A stretch of 64,000 nt of DNA from Echinometra lucunter (lineage: Eukaryota; Echinodermata; Echinoidea; Camarodonta; Echinometridae): contig CM057153.1 of the NCBI GenBank assembly GCA_029962745.1, forward strand, positions 38,407,667-38,471,666, given 5' to 3'. This document shows, piece by piece, positions 44,988 through 57,800 of this stretch. Position 1 is the stretch's first letter. Each line of letters begins with the position of its first letter. The notes beneath the pieces were generated by a model, which did not search any database, had not been told where the DNA came from, and saw nothing but the letters and a program-made list of their open reading frames with translations. The translations under genes were made by a program, and so were the position numbers.

Positions 44988-47093
44988 ATGGCCTCACTCA
45001 AATCGGCAACAACAAGGACATGTCTGACCCTCCTCATCTACTCTCTGACTACCAGCACCACATTCACTCAACCAGTGACAAACGATACCCTAATCACGCC
45101 TATCACACGTAAAAACGACGCGCCAACTTCAATCCCTACTGCTACCACTCTGACCACAAATGGTGAAAACGGCGCCACAATATCTACCGCCTCTTACAGT
45201 CTCGACAATGGCACCACTGACATTTTACTCTCTACCAGTGGCGTCAATACGGACACACCCATTACCAACGATGGAGGATATGACGCCACCGACAATGCAC
45301 CTTCTACTGACGGTGGCATCGGCGATTCCAATATGAACACACTCATTTACACCAACGATGGAGGAAATGGCGCCGCTGACAATGCTTCTTTTACCACTGG
45401 CGCAGGCGCCAACAGTACAGACACACCCGTACTTAACAATGGAGGGATGAGTGCAGGTGGCGCCAATAAGAGTGTAGATCATGTACATTTGGAGAATGAG
45501 GGAAGGGCACCTGAGGTTTTTGCATCATCGGATAGTAACGACTCTTCTGATACAAGGGACTTCAATTCAGGTAAATGCACGGAAGCTAATACATGTCATA
45601 TATATATTTAGACGAAGCAAAACGTAAAGGAACAATTTAACAAAGAGTAATAGCAATGATTAGAAACTCCCCATCCAGAAAGTACTACAATTCTCTGTTT
45701 GTTATCACTGACTTAAACCCAGGTTTAAAAATACGAACTTAATCTTTTTAAAAAAAGGAGGAGAAGAAATAATGAAAATATTGTTTTTTTCAATTCATTT
45801 ATATTTCAGTTTTAATTGATATTTCCTTTCTTCCACTGATTTTAATAGTAATAATGATAATAATAATATTTGTAAAGCGCCAAATCCACTTAATAATCAA
45901 ATGCTCAAGGTGCAAATTGTGCAAATGGTACCCACAGTTTGCCCACATTTTACAAACCTTCAAATAATACAAGGTATATAATGAACTCAAGAAATTTATT
46001 ATCAGCAGAAAGCGAAAATCATAAAATTTTTGTTCGAAATTTTATAAGAAAAGAAATAGCTCGACATTCCTTTTTACGATCTTAATCTCCAGATTCTTCA
46101 GGGTGGATTTGGTCATCACTGATGTGGAATTGGGATATCGTTCTGCAACTCTTCTCAGCTATCATTGGAATCCTGGGCAATCTACTGGTCATCGTCGTCA
46201 TCTTCAGTCGTCGTTCGTCTGGTAGAACGACCGACATCCTTATCGGCAGCCTTGCCGTAGCTGACTTCGTGACATCCGTCGCCATCATCCCTTACCCAAC
46301 CCCGATCAGAGTCCCCAATACATGGAAAGGTATGCTCTGGTGTTTGGTGATGTACCAGAACTTGCCATTGTGGTTACCCGTGACAGCTTCATCCTACATC
46401 CTCATGGCGATCTCTGTTGAAAGGTACATCGCGGTTGTATACCCAATGAAGTTTAGTCAGATTGTTACAGTCCGTCGTGTCAATATGGTCGTTGGCTTCA
46501 TCTGGTTTTTGGCGTTAATGTCTCTACTGTTTGGATTCTTCGTCACTGGCGTCGACAAAACCTTTGGATTCTGCACTCTGACGGTGACGACTCAGCGTGG
46601 TTTGGCGGCGATGGGGTACTACTGGTTCTGTCTCCGTATACTTGTCCCAGTCGCCACGATGCTCGTCACACAAACCCTGATCGCGCTCGAGCTCCATCGT
46701 CAGTCCAAAAATTTCACCGGAACCAACAGCTCTACTACCAACTCTTTCCATATCGTGGCTCGCAACCGCGTGCTCAAGATCATGCTGGAGATCATCATAA
46801 TATACATCGTGTGCTGGTTGCCCAATCAGATAGCCTTCTTGGGAGTCATCGTTGGATTCATCGAATGGGGCAAGTACATCGAAAGTCCATTGCACCGCGT
46901 CCTTACCGTGATAGGTTTCTACAACAGTTGCCTGAATCCTGTCATCTACGCTGCACAACATCCCCAGTTCAGGAATGCAATCAAAGAGCTCTTCAAGGGA
47001 CACACCAACAAGAGTTCATCTGTTTTCAGCGAACACAAGCCGGACTCTAGCGATAAGAAACGCTATACCAGCAAAGATACATCCTCTATTTAA
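44988..47093 (+). CDS. Rhodopsin-like (class A) GPCR with long repetitive ectodomain, 2 coding exons, 527 aa
   Basis: Plasma-membrane receptor predicted to couple to G proteins; ligand unknown. Exons 44988-45570 and 46093-47093 join in phase (donor CAG|GTAAAT, acceptor TCTCCAG). Exon 1 gives a probable signal peptide (LTLLIYSLTTSTTFT) and about 190 Ser/Thr/Asn/Gly-rich residues with several N-glycosylation sites and degenerate 27-29-residue repeats (TNDGGYDATDNA, TNDGGNGAADNA, LNNGGMSAGGAN). Exon 2 holds all seven helices: GNLLVIVV (TM1), LAVADF (TM2), a Cys before TM3 with its ECL2 partner (FGFCTL), ERY in place of DRY, a TM4 Trp, a TM5 Pro, CWLPNQ (TM6), and NSCLNPVIYA (TM7). The tail is Ser/Lys-rich. 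Having the whole 7TM core in one exon recalls lineage-expanded echinoderm orphan receptors, an inference. An acceptor before the ATG (44979) suggests an upstream exon. Confidence 0.9.
45838..45970 (-). mobile_element. LINE 3'-end fragment in the GPCR intron
   Basis: ATAATAATAATATTTGTAAA then GCGCCAAATCCAC…AATGCTCAAGGTGC resembles the 3' tail of L2/CR1-type LINEs common in marine animals, with the A/T repeat as the tail, lying in reverse orientation. No reverse transcriptase remains. Confidence 0.55.
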
Positions 47094-47460
47094 ACATAAT
47101 GAGGTAGGAAAATATTTGCACTTGAATGTGATTTGAGAACTAAAATCTATAACCTATATACAAATTAGTATTCACTTTCACACAAGAACACGGTGGCGAT
47201 TGTATCATCTTGTTGTACTGAGTAACGATAGTTTAATTTTGAGACAGACATTACAAATCATGTCGAGCAGATATGCAGTATATTTACATGTTTATATACT
47301 ACAGTTTTGGTCATGTATGAAATTTAACAAATTTTCGTATTCTTAAACCTCAGAATATTAACATGATTAACTTCTACAGGAAATGTGCGTATGATCATTT
47401 TGGATAACAATGACATTAAAAACAATCAATTTTTATTGCGAAGAAGAAAAAATGTATATG

Positions 47461-47560
47461 AGAGAGTGAAAGACAGAGAGAGAGCGAGTGAGAGAGAGAG
47501 AGAGAGAGAGAGGAAGAGAGAGGGAGAGAGAGAAAAAGAGAGAGAGAGGGGGGGGGTAGG
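47461..47560. repeat. (GA)n microsatellite tract
   Basis: A long run of GA units with occasional AAAG/GGAG interruptions, ending in a G run. The open frame through it (Arg/Glu repeats) is spurious. Confidence 0.93.
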
Positions 47561-49008
47561 TATATTCAGAAATAACTAGTTTACATAATTAACTTTCAAA
47601 TCAAAAGAGGATGAACGTGCAATACTATTATTACACCATTAAGAATACATGGATACTATCATGGCGTACATGATAGTTCAGGTAGATGTATTTAAGTTCT
47701 GTATGATTTATTATGAATCTAATCTATAATTTTTCATATTTTATATTTTGATATCCACATTATTTTGATCTGATGATAACAATCAGTTCTGTCGTGAGTT
47801 TATTATGTTTCTGTCTTTAATAATATCAGTCATGTTACTATGGTTACCTTTGTCAGTATCTGACACTCTTATCATGCTTATTGTGACATTCGAAGTAAGA
47901 GCACCCCTATTACGGGGGGAAATGCGAAATAACTGCTTTCGCCATTCACGTTGATAAAAATGAAAATGATTCTGTACCCTTGTTGCCTCTGTTTGTATTC
48001 AGACTTAAAAATTTATTGTCCCATCTGTGTTAACATCATTGCCGTATAAATCAAGGCCCGGAAAAGTGTCGTCGAAGATGGTCGTCAGCTTCTGGGTAGT
48101 TACATGTATGCAGAAGGAAATGAATTATATACGGAACATCACTTTAGCCTGAATGATTAGATCAAATGTAAGGACCGGTTGACGGTTTCTGCTACTACTA
48201 CTGCTACTTGCAATACCTTGCACAACGCTTGTTTTTATGAAATTCCTTTGTTTGTACGCTATTAATATGGTATTCGTGATCACAGTTTGCATTATGCATG
48301 TTATGCATTTGTAACTAGCTCGTAAAGGGTATATCGCACTGAGATTGATGTTCATCATGTTCATGTGTAAATTTTAGGTTGCTCTGTTTAAAGTTTATAT
48401 TTCAAAAGGTTTTTTTCAGTTTATTTATGAAAAAAAAGATTTAATTTATTTTGAAACTAAAACTCACATGTGCTAATTGATCCAATCAGCCATTCCATAA
48501 AACTGTAATGGAAAGACTACAGGAATTGTTTCTGCATCTATCATATCTATCTTCCGGCGTGCAACTATTTTTCCTCTGCTCACGCTCTTTGAGACTGACT
48601 GAAACCATTATTTCCTATTTGAAAAAAGATATCGCAAACCGTCATACATAAGAGGTCAGCGAGACTTCATGAAAGTAGAGAAAAATCAGTGTTGAAATGT
48701 GAATGTATTCTTCTTACAGATTCGTTTACAATAAGCGTTGAACAGTGGAAAATATAGTTTCAATTGCCTATATCTCATTTCTATTAGCGTCAGTCTTGTA
48801 CTAATTCCGTCCTATCTGTATATGACCGTATTTACTATACCTAGTTATTTCCAGTTGATTGTCTGTCATTAAACTGGAAAAAAAAATGGAAAAAATGGGA
48901 ATTGGCAACCATGATGATGTTTCTGGTGTATAGTTCAAGCTAAATAGAAAGGAAAATGAACGAATTCCTTGATGATGGATTTTTTAATGAGGTTTTTTGA
49001 TTTTTAGT

Positions 49009-49009
<1 letters not shown>

Positions 49010-49034
<25 letters not shown>
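49010..49034. repeat. (GA)n microsatellite
   Basis: About 12 GA units. Confidence 0.95.
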
Positions 49035-49039
<5 letters not shown>

Positions 49040-51182
49040 GAAGACAGAAAACAACAAAATATCATCCACTGCAAAATTTCACCGTTTTCCTTACGCTCAT
49101 CACATCATAGACAAGTTTATGTATGATTCGGTTTGTTTTGGGGGGTTTGTTTGTTTGTTGTTATTGTTGTTGTTGTTGGTTTTTTATTTTTTATTTTTTT
49201 TTTTTTTTGGGGGGGGGTATTTTCCTTCAATATTTTGTCATTATAAACTTTCTCTATAGCGTCATAACTGAGGTCACGTTGTTCGTTAAATCTGAACATA
49301 AAATCGACTTGAGTATGACTACATCCTTAAGCGTGAAAAACCTCCATTCCCACATGATATCTTCAAAGATCTGTTTTCTTTTTCTGCTGCAGAACTTAAA
49401 TAAAGATGGCACTGATATAAACGCAATGTAATCGGATCAGTCATTCCTCTTGTATAGCTTTTTAAAGATATACCTTTTTATCCATTCATGTCATCTCGTC
49501 TCCAGCTTATCGACATAATCCTCAAGATAATGGGAAGGAAAGGAAATTATGTGCTGCTACAACTCATTTCTTGTATCTTATTGTTATCTGAACAAGCGGT
49601 GACTTTTTAGAACTGTCTTTATATAAAAAGTAATGGTAATCATTGTATAAGGGAAATAATTCTGCATTTGAACTCAAATAGAAACACGAGCAAAATTCAT
49701 CATGACAATTGATTGAGCTGTATCGCCTTAATAGAATATTTTGTCTCAAGAAGTGCATTTACTTTCTAAGGGGATCGAGGCTTGTTCGAGGTTTAATCTA
49801 AGTCTTCATTTTTAAAAGAAAATGCAAACGTTCATCAGTGTTTATAAGAAAACAAATAAGCATGGGATTCAATCGGGAGAGGGCCAGGCGAACACGTCCC
49901 CCCCCCCAAATAAAAAAAACAAAGGTGGGGCACACAATAGGGTATGCCCATCCATTTTGGGGAAGACACCTGAAAAAGCTGATAGGATATGCCCTCCCTC
50001 TCAACAACAACAACAACAACAAAAGAAAAAGAAAAAGCGACATCTGAAAAAAAAATTGTCAGCAAATTTTGAGGTATGTTTCATTTTAAGCTGAAGACCT
50101 TTTCTTTTTGGTTATCAGCGAATTTGGGGACACTGTGCCCCCCCCCCCCCTGTATAAAATGGATTGACGCCCACGCATGATACATTTCGCTATTTCCTGC
50201 GTGGACTGTGACTGTTAAAAACTGTCTTAAATTTAGCATCTTCACTCACAGAAAATGAGGCACTGTGGAAATTATAATTTTAAATGTGATACATAAATAG
50301 AAAAAAAAATACTTCTGATTATAAATGACTCATTTGTACTGGATGTATTTTAACTTGTCCTGCTAAAAGAAAATAAGTCAAAGAAACTACGTGACAGCTT
50401 TAATCCACAGGGTCTTGGACTTTGTCCACATAAAACTCCCTTTCTCTCTCAACATGTTGAATATACAACCGTCCATCACTCATCACACTTGTCCCTTACT
50501 TGTTGAAAAGTGTCTGGGTTGAAATACAGAGAACACGAAACATTCCTTTTTTAAAGAATGATTTAGAAATTTCGCCTCATAACATGAAGGCCAAATGTCA
50601 CCTCGATGTCCTAGTTCTATCCAGTATCGAATTATTATCATTTTTTCCCTATCGTTGTTGTATATATCCATCCTCTAACATTAAAGAAAATATGAAAAAG
50701 TACTGTGTTGTCAGGGAACAAAACATCTTTTCTCGACGACCCAGTACTTCAGGAAGGCCACTTAAAGTGCATAATTATGGAGCAGTTCTCTGGTAACCTC
50801 TTGCCAGGATGTTTTTAATAGTGTTTATTTAACATAATTCTGTTTTGCCCCTTGCAAAGGGATACCCATGTTTCAACATTCTTTCCTCAAGATCTCATAT
50901 ATCAAAATTTTTTTACCACTATCACCGTTTATTAAGAGGTATCCCATGACCCCGAAAGTATTCGTCATAATCTGCTTAGAATGATTTTAATTTTTTTTTT
51001 TTAAATCCTCCATGACATGGCATTGAGGGGAATTTCTATCTTCTTTGAACTCACATCATTCAAAAAGCACGTGTTAAATGGTGTTTTACCTAATCGCACT
51101 GATTAATTTAATCTGTGCCAGAATGAACATTTTATGTATCCTGTATTCTCCATCGAAAACGGAAATGATATTACATGAATGT

Positions 51183-51213
<31 letters not shown>

Positions 51214-51284
51214 GTCATCATATCAGAGAGGGAGAGGTAGGTGGGGGAGGGAGAGTTCAGAGAAAAGAGGAAGAGGAAGAGAAA

Positions 51285-51341
<57 letters not shown>
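51285..51341. repeat. (GA)n microsatellite with a nearby (CT)n partner
   Basis: More than 25 GA units. A (CT)n run lies at 51191-51213, so the two could pair as a long stem. The Leu/Ser and Arg/Glu open frames here are artefacts. Confidence 0.95.
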
Positions 51342-51344
<3 letters not shown>

Positions 51345-51544
51345 GGGGGTCAGAAATAATATAAGAATTTGGTTCCCGTTTTCCGATGGAGAAGCAAGTA
51401 CTCCCAACCATCTAATTCCACTCACCACTTTAAAAAAAAAAAGGGGGGGGGGACCATCTACACAATTAAGAGAAATTATCAAAAAGACACAAAATTTAAA
51501 GAAACGTTAAGTTCGGTGGGCTTTTCATTTAATTAATTATTGGT

Positions 51545-51735
51545 TTGTTTTACCTGACTGCTGAGAAGGCATGCATGCCTGTAAGTAACCAGAGGACCGA
51601 CGCGACGGCTTTAAATCATCTTCCAGTGACCTGGTAATAAAGATTGATACCTCACCAAAGGTCACTAGCGTTCGACTTGGTTTCGAACCCTGGTCACCCG
51701 ATTACGAGACCAGTGCTCTACCAACTGAGGCATGG
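51545..51735 (-). mobile_element. tRNA-derived SINE
   Basis: On the minus strand the head reads TGCCTCAGTTGGTAGAGCAC (A box) and then GGTTCGAAACC (B box), 50-60 bases from its 5' end, as in a Pol III promoter. The anticodon stem no longer pairs, so it is not a working tRNA. A body of about 120 bases follows (…GTCACTGGAAGATGATTTAA…GGTTACTTACAGGC…CAGTCAGGTAAA). The body end resembles 7333-7375 (TTACCTGGCTACTGAAGAGG). Confidence 0.82.
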
Positions 51736-51830
51736 TGAAAACTAGTTTGCCCTTGCTTACAGTCATAGTCCTTTCCAACAGGGAACTAAAGAAGAAACAG
51801 GAACAAGATGAAGAAGCATGAATAAGATGA

Positions 51831-51863
<33 letters not shown>

Positions 51864-51902
51864 AGAAGAAGAAGAAGAAGAAGAAAAAAAGAAGAAGAAG
51901 AA
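51831..51902. repeat. (CAG)n then (AAG)n trinucleotide tract
   Basis: About 10 CAG units followed by about 13 AAG units with one A-run interruption. Confidence 0.95.
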
Positions 51903-53231
51903 ACATGAACATTCCTGCGTCCTAATCCATCGCGTAACGCTTTAGTAGAAAAAGTTTATTCCACACGAAAATAATTTGAGCCTTATAAATTGTTTACCAA
52001 TTTATTTGCTTCAGCCTGAGAAGGTGCTCTAGAAACCAGGCAAAAGGGAAAGGTTAAATGAGAACCAACATTCTCATTCGTATAGCCAAAAGCTAGCAAT
52101 TAAGAGCTGCCATTTGATCTTTCAGGATGGTTATTATAAAAAGAAAAAAAATATCAAAGAATCAATTCAATAGAAAATCAAATTGCAAAGTTCTTTTTCA
52201 TGGTAAAGAGAGATATGGTATTAATGTGGGTGCAACTCGTTCTTAACTCTGCCGTGTTTTATTCAACTGTATCAAAATCAATTAAATTTAGTTCATCGCA
52301 ATATTTAATAGTCTTAAGCATGATATACATACGACGTGGGGAAAATTGTTCGGGGTATACAGCTGTGATGAATGATTCAAAACATGCTTTAAACCACTTT
52401 CATTTCAAAGCCACGTTTTGTTAAAAGAGAGCAGGGAAAGAACTTTTGAATTTATGTTGAAAGCTCAAGGTCGAATACTCAATTGTCAGAGATTCAATAT
52501 CCTCAGAAGAATGTAAATATCTATAGCTCTTAGCTGTAAGGGTTTTTATTTTTAGAGCGAGCCATTTCTATCAGTAATTTTTCATTAATGTTTACTCATA
52601 CGCCTACCTCTTAAACAGCGATTTGAATCATGTGATCACCAGCATGATCACAACAAACGAATTCTTGCTCAGAACTTCAAAAGAGAGTGCGGATTTACTA
52701 ACAGATTATTGGAAGTGTCGTAAAATATATTTTTTCAATAGTGCTCCTTTGGTCTAACGTTTGAAGGGCACTATCATTATCATCGATGGAGTGGGGGGGG
52801 GGGGGGGGCTCTCCTGTCATAACACATGTAGATTAAATTTAGAAGAAAATGGCCATAAGGACAAGATGGAGGAAGTGGGAAAAGGCCGTATTATCTTCTT
52901 GTCACCATGTTACCATGCCACTTCTTTCTTTCTTTCTTTCTTTTCTTTTTTTTTTTGTCCATTAGATCCGACTGGGCATTTATCAGCACACCCCTACCTT
53001 TGCCACTTTAATATTCCAGAAATTTTAGTGCTATCATTAAGAATAAGGAAAATGAAGCAGTTTGATCTATGTCACATTTGAAATGTTTCTTTTCTTTACG
53101 TTTACCACCAAATCTCGGAACCGTTTTTATTTTTAAACTAATGATCCGACTGTGTATAATTAGGATGAAGAAATGATACGTTATTTTGTCCATTCTGTTC
53201 CAAATTGTAATTTATGCATCAATAATGCTAG

Positions 53232-53667
53232 GTTCCCACTGCCGTACGACTTGCCACGAACGCCACGATTGGCCTTTCGTAGCTGATCGTGGAACTTTTG
53301 GGGCAGCGTTATGAGTACCGTTGCGTGGCATTTCTCAAAGGCTCCAAATCGTTACAGATCACGGGAGATCTTGCGATACCAATAGAGCTTAATGCGTTGG
53401 TCTTCTCCAAGGTTGATTCCGATAACCAAGACTTCAAAGTACAATTAGATGCGATCTGCCGCGCTTTGATACGATCTGATGCGATGATCACGTTCAACAT
53501 TAATCGTGTTGATTGCGGAAATTTCTTGATCCGTCCAAAATTTTTCTGCGATCAACACGATTGCCACGATTGACCTCAAGATCTGATAAGATCTGATATG
53601 ATCACCACGATTACTCCACGATTAAGGCAGTGATTTTAATCGTGGCGCGAATCATGATAGTGGGAAC
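53232..53667. mobile_element. Inverted-repeat element rich in CACGATT / GATCGTG motifs
   Basis: The ends are GTTCCCACTGCCG on the left and ATAGTGGGAAC on the right, inverted over about 9 bases. The interior holds at least eight CACGAT or ATCGTG words and several GATCTGAT repeats. An open frame of 94 codons crosses it but its composition follows the repeat. No target duplication was resolved. Confidence 0.6.
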
Positions 53668-54890
53668 GTCATGGGTGTTTCAAGTTTTCCTTTTTAATTC
53701 TATTATCTTTATTCCTCTCCACCTCCTGCGTCTTCTTCCCTCCTCCCATCTCTCTCTCCCTCTCTCTTTCTATCTCTCACCCTCTTCCTCTTTCCTTTAT
53801 ACTCTCTTATTGTACCTCACTATTCCATCTCTTTTCTTCTTTTGTTCCTCCTCTCTCCATTCTTGTGTTGCTTCTCCTCTGCCTCTGTAAGCTTTGAGAG
53901 AACATCCATTCATTTTGTATACACTACAAATCTTAGAGATGTACAACAATAGTTTCCTAATAGTTGTAATGTATTCAAATAAACATGTTCTCTCATAATA
54001 GCATGAATAGTGACAAGCTATTTGGTTTCAAAGAGTTTAAGTTTTGCAATGATGGGCATTAAAGAAACCCTGTTGTTGCTTGGTCAGACAAAGATCAACC
54101 AGTTATTCAAAAGGACGGTGACCAAGTTGACATAGAACTACTCAAATATAAAATCCTGTTTGAGATGCTGGAGTAAAGATCTAGAGATAGCTGTTGTTTA
54201 CATCGGTGGCTCTGGTGCATGCCAGTCAGGGATATGTACGTCCCTGACCATGCTGACACCACAATTTAATCAAAATGGCAACTCCAACCATGCCCACATG
54301 AGATCTCGAGAATGGCTAGCAAGAAAAGTGCACCCTAATTTAGAGAGATCTTTTTCCTTTCTAAGTAATCAGATAGGAGTAATTGAAAGATCTATAGATT
54401 TAACTGGCTCACAATTTGCTGCAAGACCATCGGCTAAAGTATTTTGGGTGTCATTCTCCTTTATTACAAATCACAAGGCACGGTTTTTCTTATTGCATAG
54501 CGGATTAATAACGTATTAAAATTCATGGAAGCTTCTTTCCGGAACTCCAGGTTTCTATGTAATTCAGTCATTATCCCTACAGCGGACAATAATAACATTG
54601 TCGCTATGTCGGTCAAGCGTCATACCAGCATTGTAAGTCACCAAGAGCAACCGCTTTTCTAGAAGAATGCCTAAACATAATTGAATACACATGTGATCTG
54701 TTCTATCGCGAACACAATGTTGTGTTGCATTAAAGGCCTTTTCAATCTTATGATGGAAGGAAGCTACAGGCTTACGTCATGCAAGAACTTGTCTTTCTTC
54801 TCTTTTAGTCCCTGTACAAAACAAGTCAAACCTCTGGCAAAGACGAGGCTACGATGTGCGAGAACCGAACAGCTGAAAAACATTTGAAAG

Positions 54891-57800
54891 ATGGAGAAAT
54901 ACTCGTACCAAAAGGTCTTGGGGATGGGAAACTTCGGAAAAGCTTGGTTAGTGCGATCACGAGAGAGTCGCAGACCGTATGTCATTAAAGAGATTAACGT
55001 CGTTTGCATGGGAGAGAAAGAGAGGGAAAGAGCAGTCAACGAAGTTGCTATCCTCGGCCGACTGAGGCACGTGAACATCGTACGGTACCGAGAAGCTTTC
55101 GTTGCTGCTGGTGGGGGGATACTGGCAATTGTGATGGAGTACGCAGATGGTGGTACGTAATGGGCGGTTGTGTTAGTGACGGAAAAAAAAAGTTTGGCCC
55201 AAATCTATACACTCTCAAAACTATTGGGTAAAAATGTGCCATGAGGGTAATTCTGTGTCTAATCAACTTTGGGCATTTTTCTTTGGGCATTGCTTTTTAT
55301 CCAATTTGATGGAAATTTTGCCCATTCTAAAGTAATTAATCTGCTTATTTTTTACCCTAACTGGACAATATGCTTCCCGTATTGAGTAAAAAAAATGCCC
55401 AAAGTTGGTTGGACATAATTATGATTACCCTCGTGCTAGTTAAAATTATACCCAATATATATTTTTTTACAGTGTACGTAAATTTGGGGGCAATTACCCC
55501 CCCCCCCCTGTATTTATACCTGGAACAGCAGGGGGTGTAAATATGGATGTTCTGAACAAAGGGCCCTGCATGAATACCTCAGGGGAGTGGATAGTAGGTT
55601 GCAAGAGCATGAAGAGGGGGAGGGGCTGCTCCGAGCAATCTGTTGGATACAAAAGTAGATTAAGCTTTTATTAGTTCATAGTTTTGTCTATACATTACGT
55701 AATTTTCATCAATTTGTGATTCAGGTTTAAGAGTCAAGGCGAAGCTTGTCTTCCCTGCCCCTAATTCAAATGGCAGAAAGGGGAAAATAACTTTCGAAGA
55801 AGAGAGACAGATATGGGGGGAGAGGGAAAGGAAACGTGAAAATAATAAAGGTGATATTATGTAAGCAAAGAGTTCTTTTCACTGCAGACCGTTCATTTCG
55901 TGTGAACACCATTATACCATGTATACTCTTCATCTATAAAATGAGACTTCTTTTTTATCCTATGTTGAGGTCGACATTAATACAAAATCTTCTTTATCAT
56001 GTTTATTGACGACGATGAAATTTTCATGTGTAATGCATAATTTCCACTCAAAATTTAATGGAATTTAGTGTAAAATTTGCCTTCTTTAATCATGTTTTGC
56101 AGGAGATTTAGCGGAAAAAATCGAGGAGGCCAAACTATTGGGTCAGAGCTTTAGTGGTCCTCAAATCTTGAACTGGTTTGTGCAACTTTGCCTTGCTCTA
56201 TGCTATATACACTCTGAGAAAGTATTACATCGAGGTGAGTTATGTATGAAAGGATACTGCTAAGTCATAAACCACAGTTTTTTGCAGGAAAAAAATGTAT
56301 ACCAATCACTTAACAGAAAAAGTCAAATATAACTACCGTTTCGTAGGTTGATGACTTTAACACGAGTATATTTAGAGGTATAGGTTTTGTGCTTTTCCCG
56401 GTTGATCCAGAGTAGTCAGAAAGGGAAGGGGTTGGTTTTATCATTTCAAAACCAGAATAATGTTTTCTTCCAGGTATGCAAACTTCAGATGGAATTTTTT
56501 CAGACTCTTTCGGCAAATTTGGGAGGGGGGAGGGGAGAGGGGAGAGGTAAGAACATTTTCCATTTAGAAAACAACAAACAAAGACAATAACCAACTTACT
56601 AACAAAATAAACAAAATAAATCAAATACCCGAAAAGTCGAGAAGTCATTTATATCAAAACACACATTTTCATCAAAGTTAGATAAGATAGATGCATATAA
56701 AAATATTTACAGTTTATACAAAAACTCCTAATGAAAATAAACTTAGGAAAGCAATGAAATTTGAAATAAGATTTGTTGAAGATTTCCATTTTGTTTAAAA
56801 ACAGTCGATAATTCTGTCTTTGCTCGGGTGTTCCTTTTCTTCATTGTCCTTCATACCGAGACCGACGTCCCATTGGCCAGAGTGTGGTGACAAACCTTTT
56901 ACTTTAAAAGCAATCATAAAGCATCCTTGATATATCTTTACTATTGCTTTAATTCCGACATGTCCATGACTGAGGGCAATCAATATTTCCGTTGTTTCTT
57001 CTTCTTCTTCTTCTTCTTCTTCTTCTTCTTCTTCTTCTTCTTCTTCTTCTTCTGGATGAGTACAGTCCATCATCTGGTGTATTCTCGTTTTCCCGTGGCT
57101 TTAGTTCATTTTCGGAGTTTTTTGTCAGTTGAATTTCATTATGTCAAACCAGCAGTGTATTTCCTTCATTTTAACCTGAACTCCAAGAGTTAATTTAGCA
57201 GGCTATAACCCAAAAGCAAATGAAACAGATAATTTGATTCAGTTTGTTTTAATACTGACTCTGCATCTACATGGAAACTCAAAATCTCCTTCCCCCTAAC
57301 GTGTAGATCAGAGAACTAATCTGCATTATCCTCCTCCTTAACATTTTTGTTTTACTTTATATCATCGCCATATTGTTAAATTCTTGTCTCGTTCATTCAG
57401 TTAACGTGAAACCCTAAGTTATATAGCAAATTGGAATCTAATTTGCTTCAATTTGTTTAAAATTGACTTCGCGCTGAAAATGAAATCCTTTTCACAGACA
57501 TTATTGACAGTTACTCTCTTTCAAGATTAGAGCATATTTAGATAAGGCAAACGATTGGTATATCTGCAACGTCCTCTAACTTTGAAATTAAAATTACCCT
57601 GTTCGTGACAAGATTACGGTCATCCTAGTAATGGACTGCTTAGTATTCATGCGTCAGGGAAAGACGTAATAAGTCTACATGTAACATGCAGTTTATGATT
57701 TTCTACTTTTACTATTAGCTGATATCTGCTCTGAAACAATGGTTTTATCAGTGATGCTCATCCGTAATTAATGAAAATTTCATGACGTGTGAACGGCGGT

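Larger units (their letters stand above)
47094..54890. other. GPCR-NEK intergenic stretch, no recognised gene
   Basis: 7.8 kb with the GPCR 3' UTR at its start (an ATTAAA at 47415 is a possible poly(A) signal). It then holds GA runs (49010-49034, 51285-51341), a T/G-rich tract (49138-49217), C runs near 49899 and 50140, a tRNA-derived SINE (51545-51735), a CAG/AAG tract (51831-51902), a poly-G tract (52792-52808), and an inverted-repeat element (53232-53667). An open frame at 54160-54519 is unassigned. Confidence 0.6.

Noticed and set aside
46524..47003. 159-codon minus-strand open frame
   Set aside because: It is antisense to the GPCR exon, a shadow of a strongly biased coding region.
51171..51510. 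Ser/Leu and Arg/Glu repeat proteins
   Set aside because: They are translations of (CT)n and (GA)n microsatellites. The same reason removes 47385-47579 and 56795-57193.
51661..51735. A second tRNA gene (Thr-like anticodon loop CTCGTAA)
   Set aside because: The A and B boxes are good, but the anticodon stem does not pair and the sequence continues into a repeat body, so it is a SINE head.
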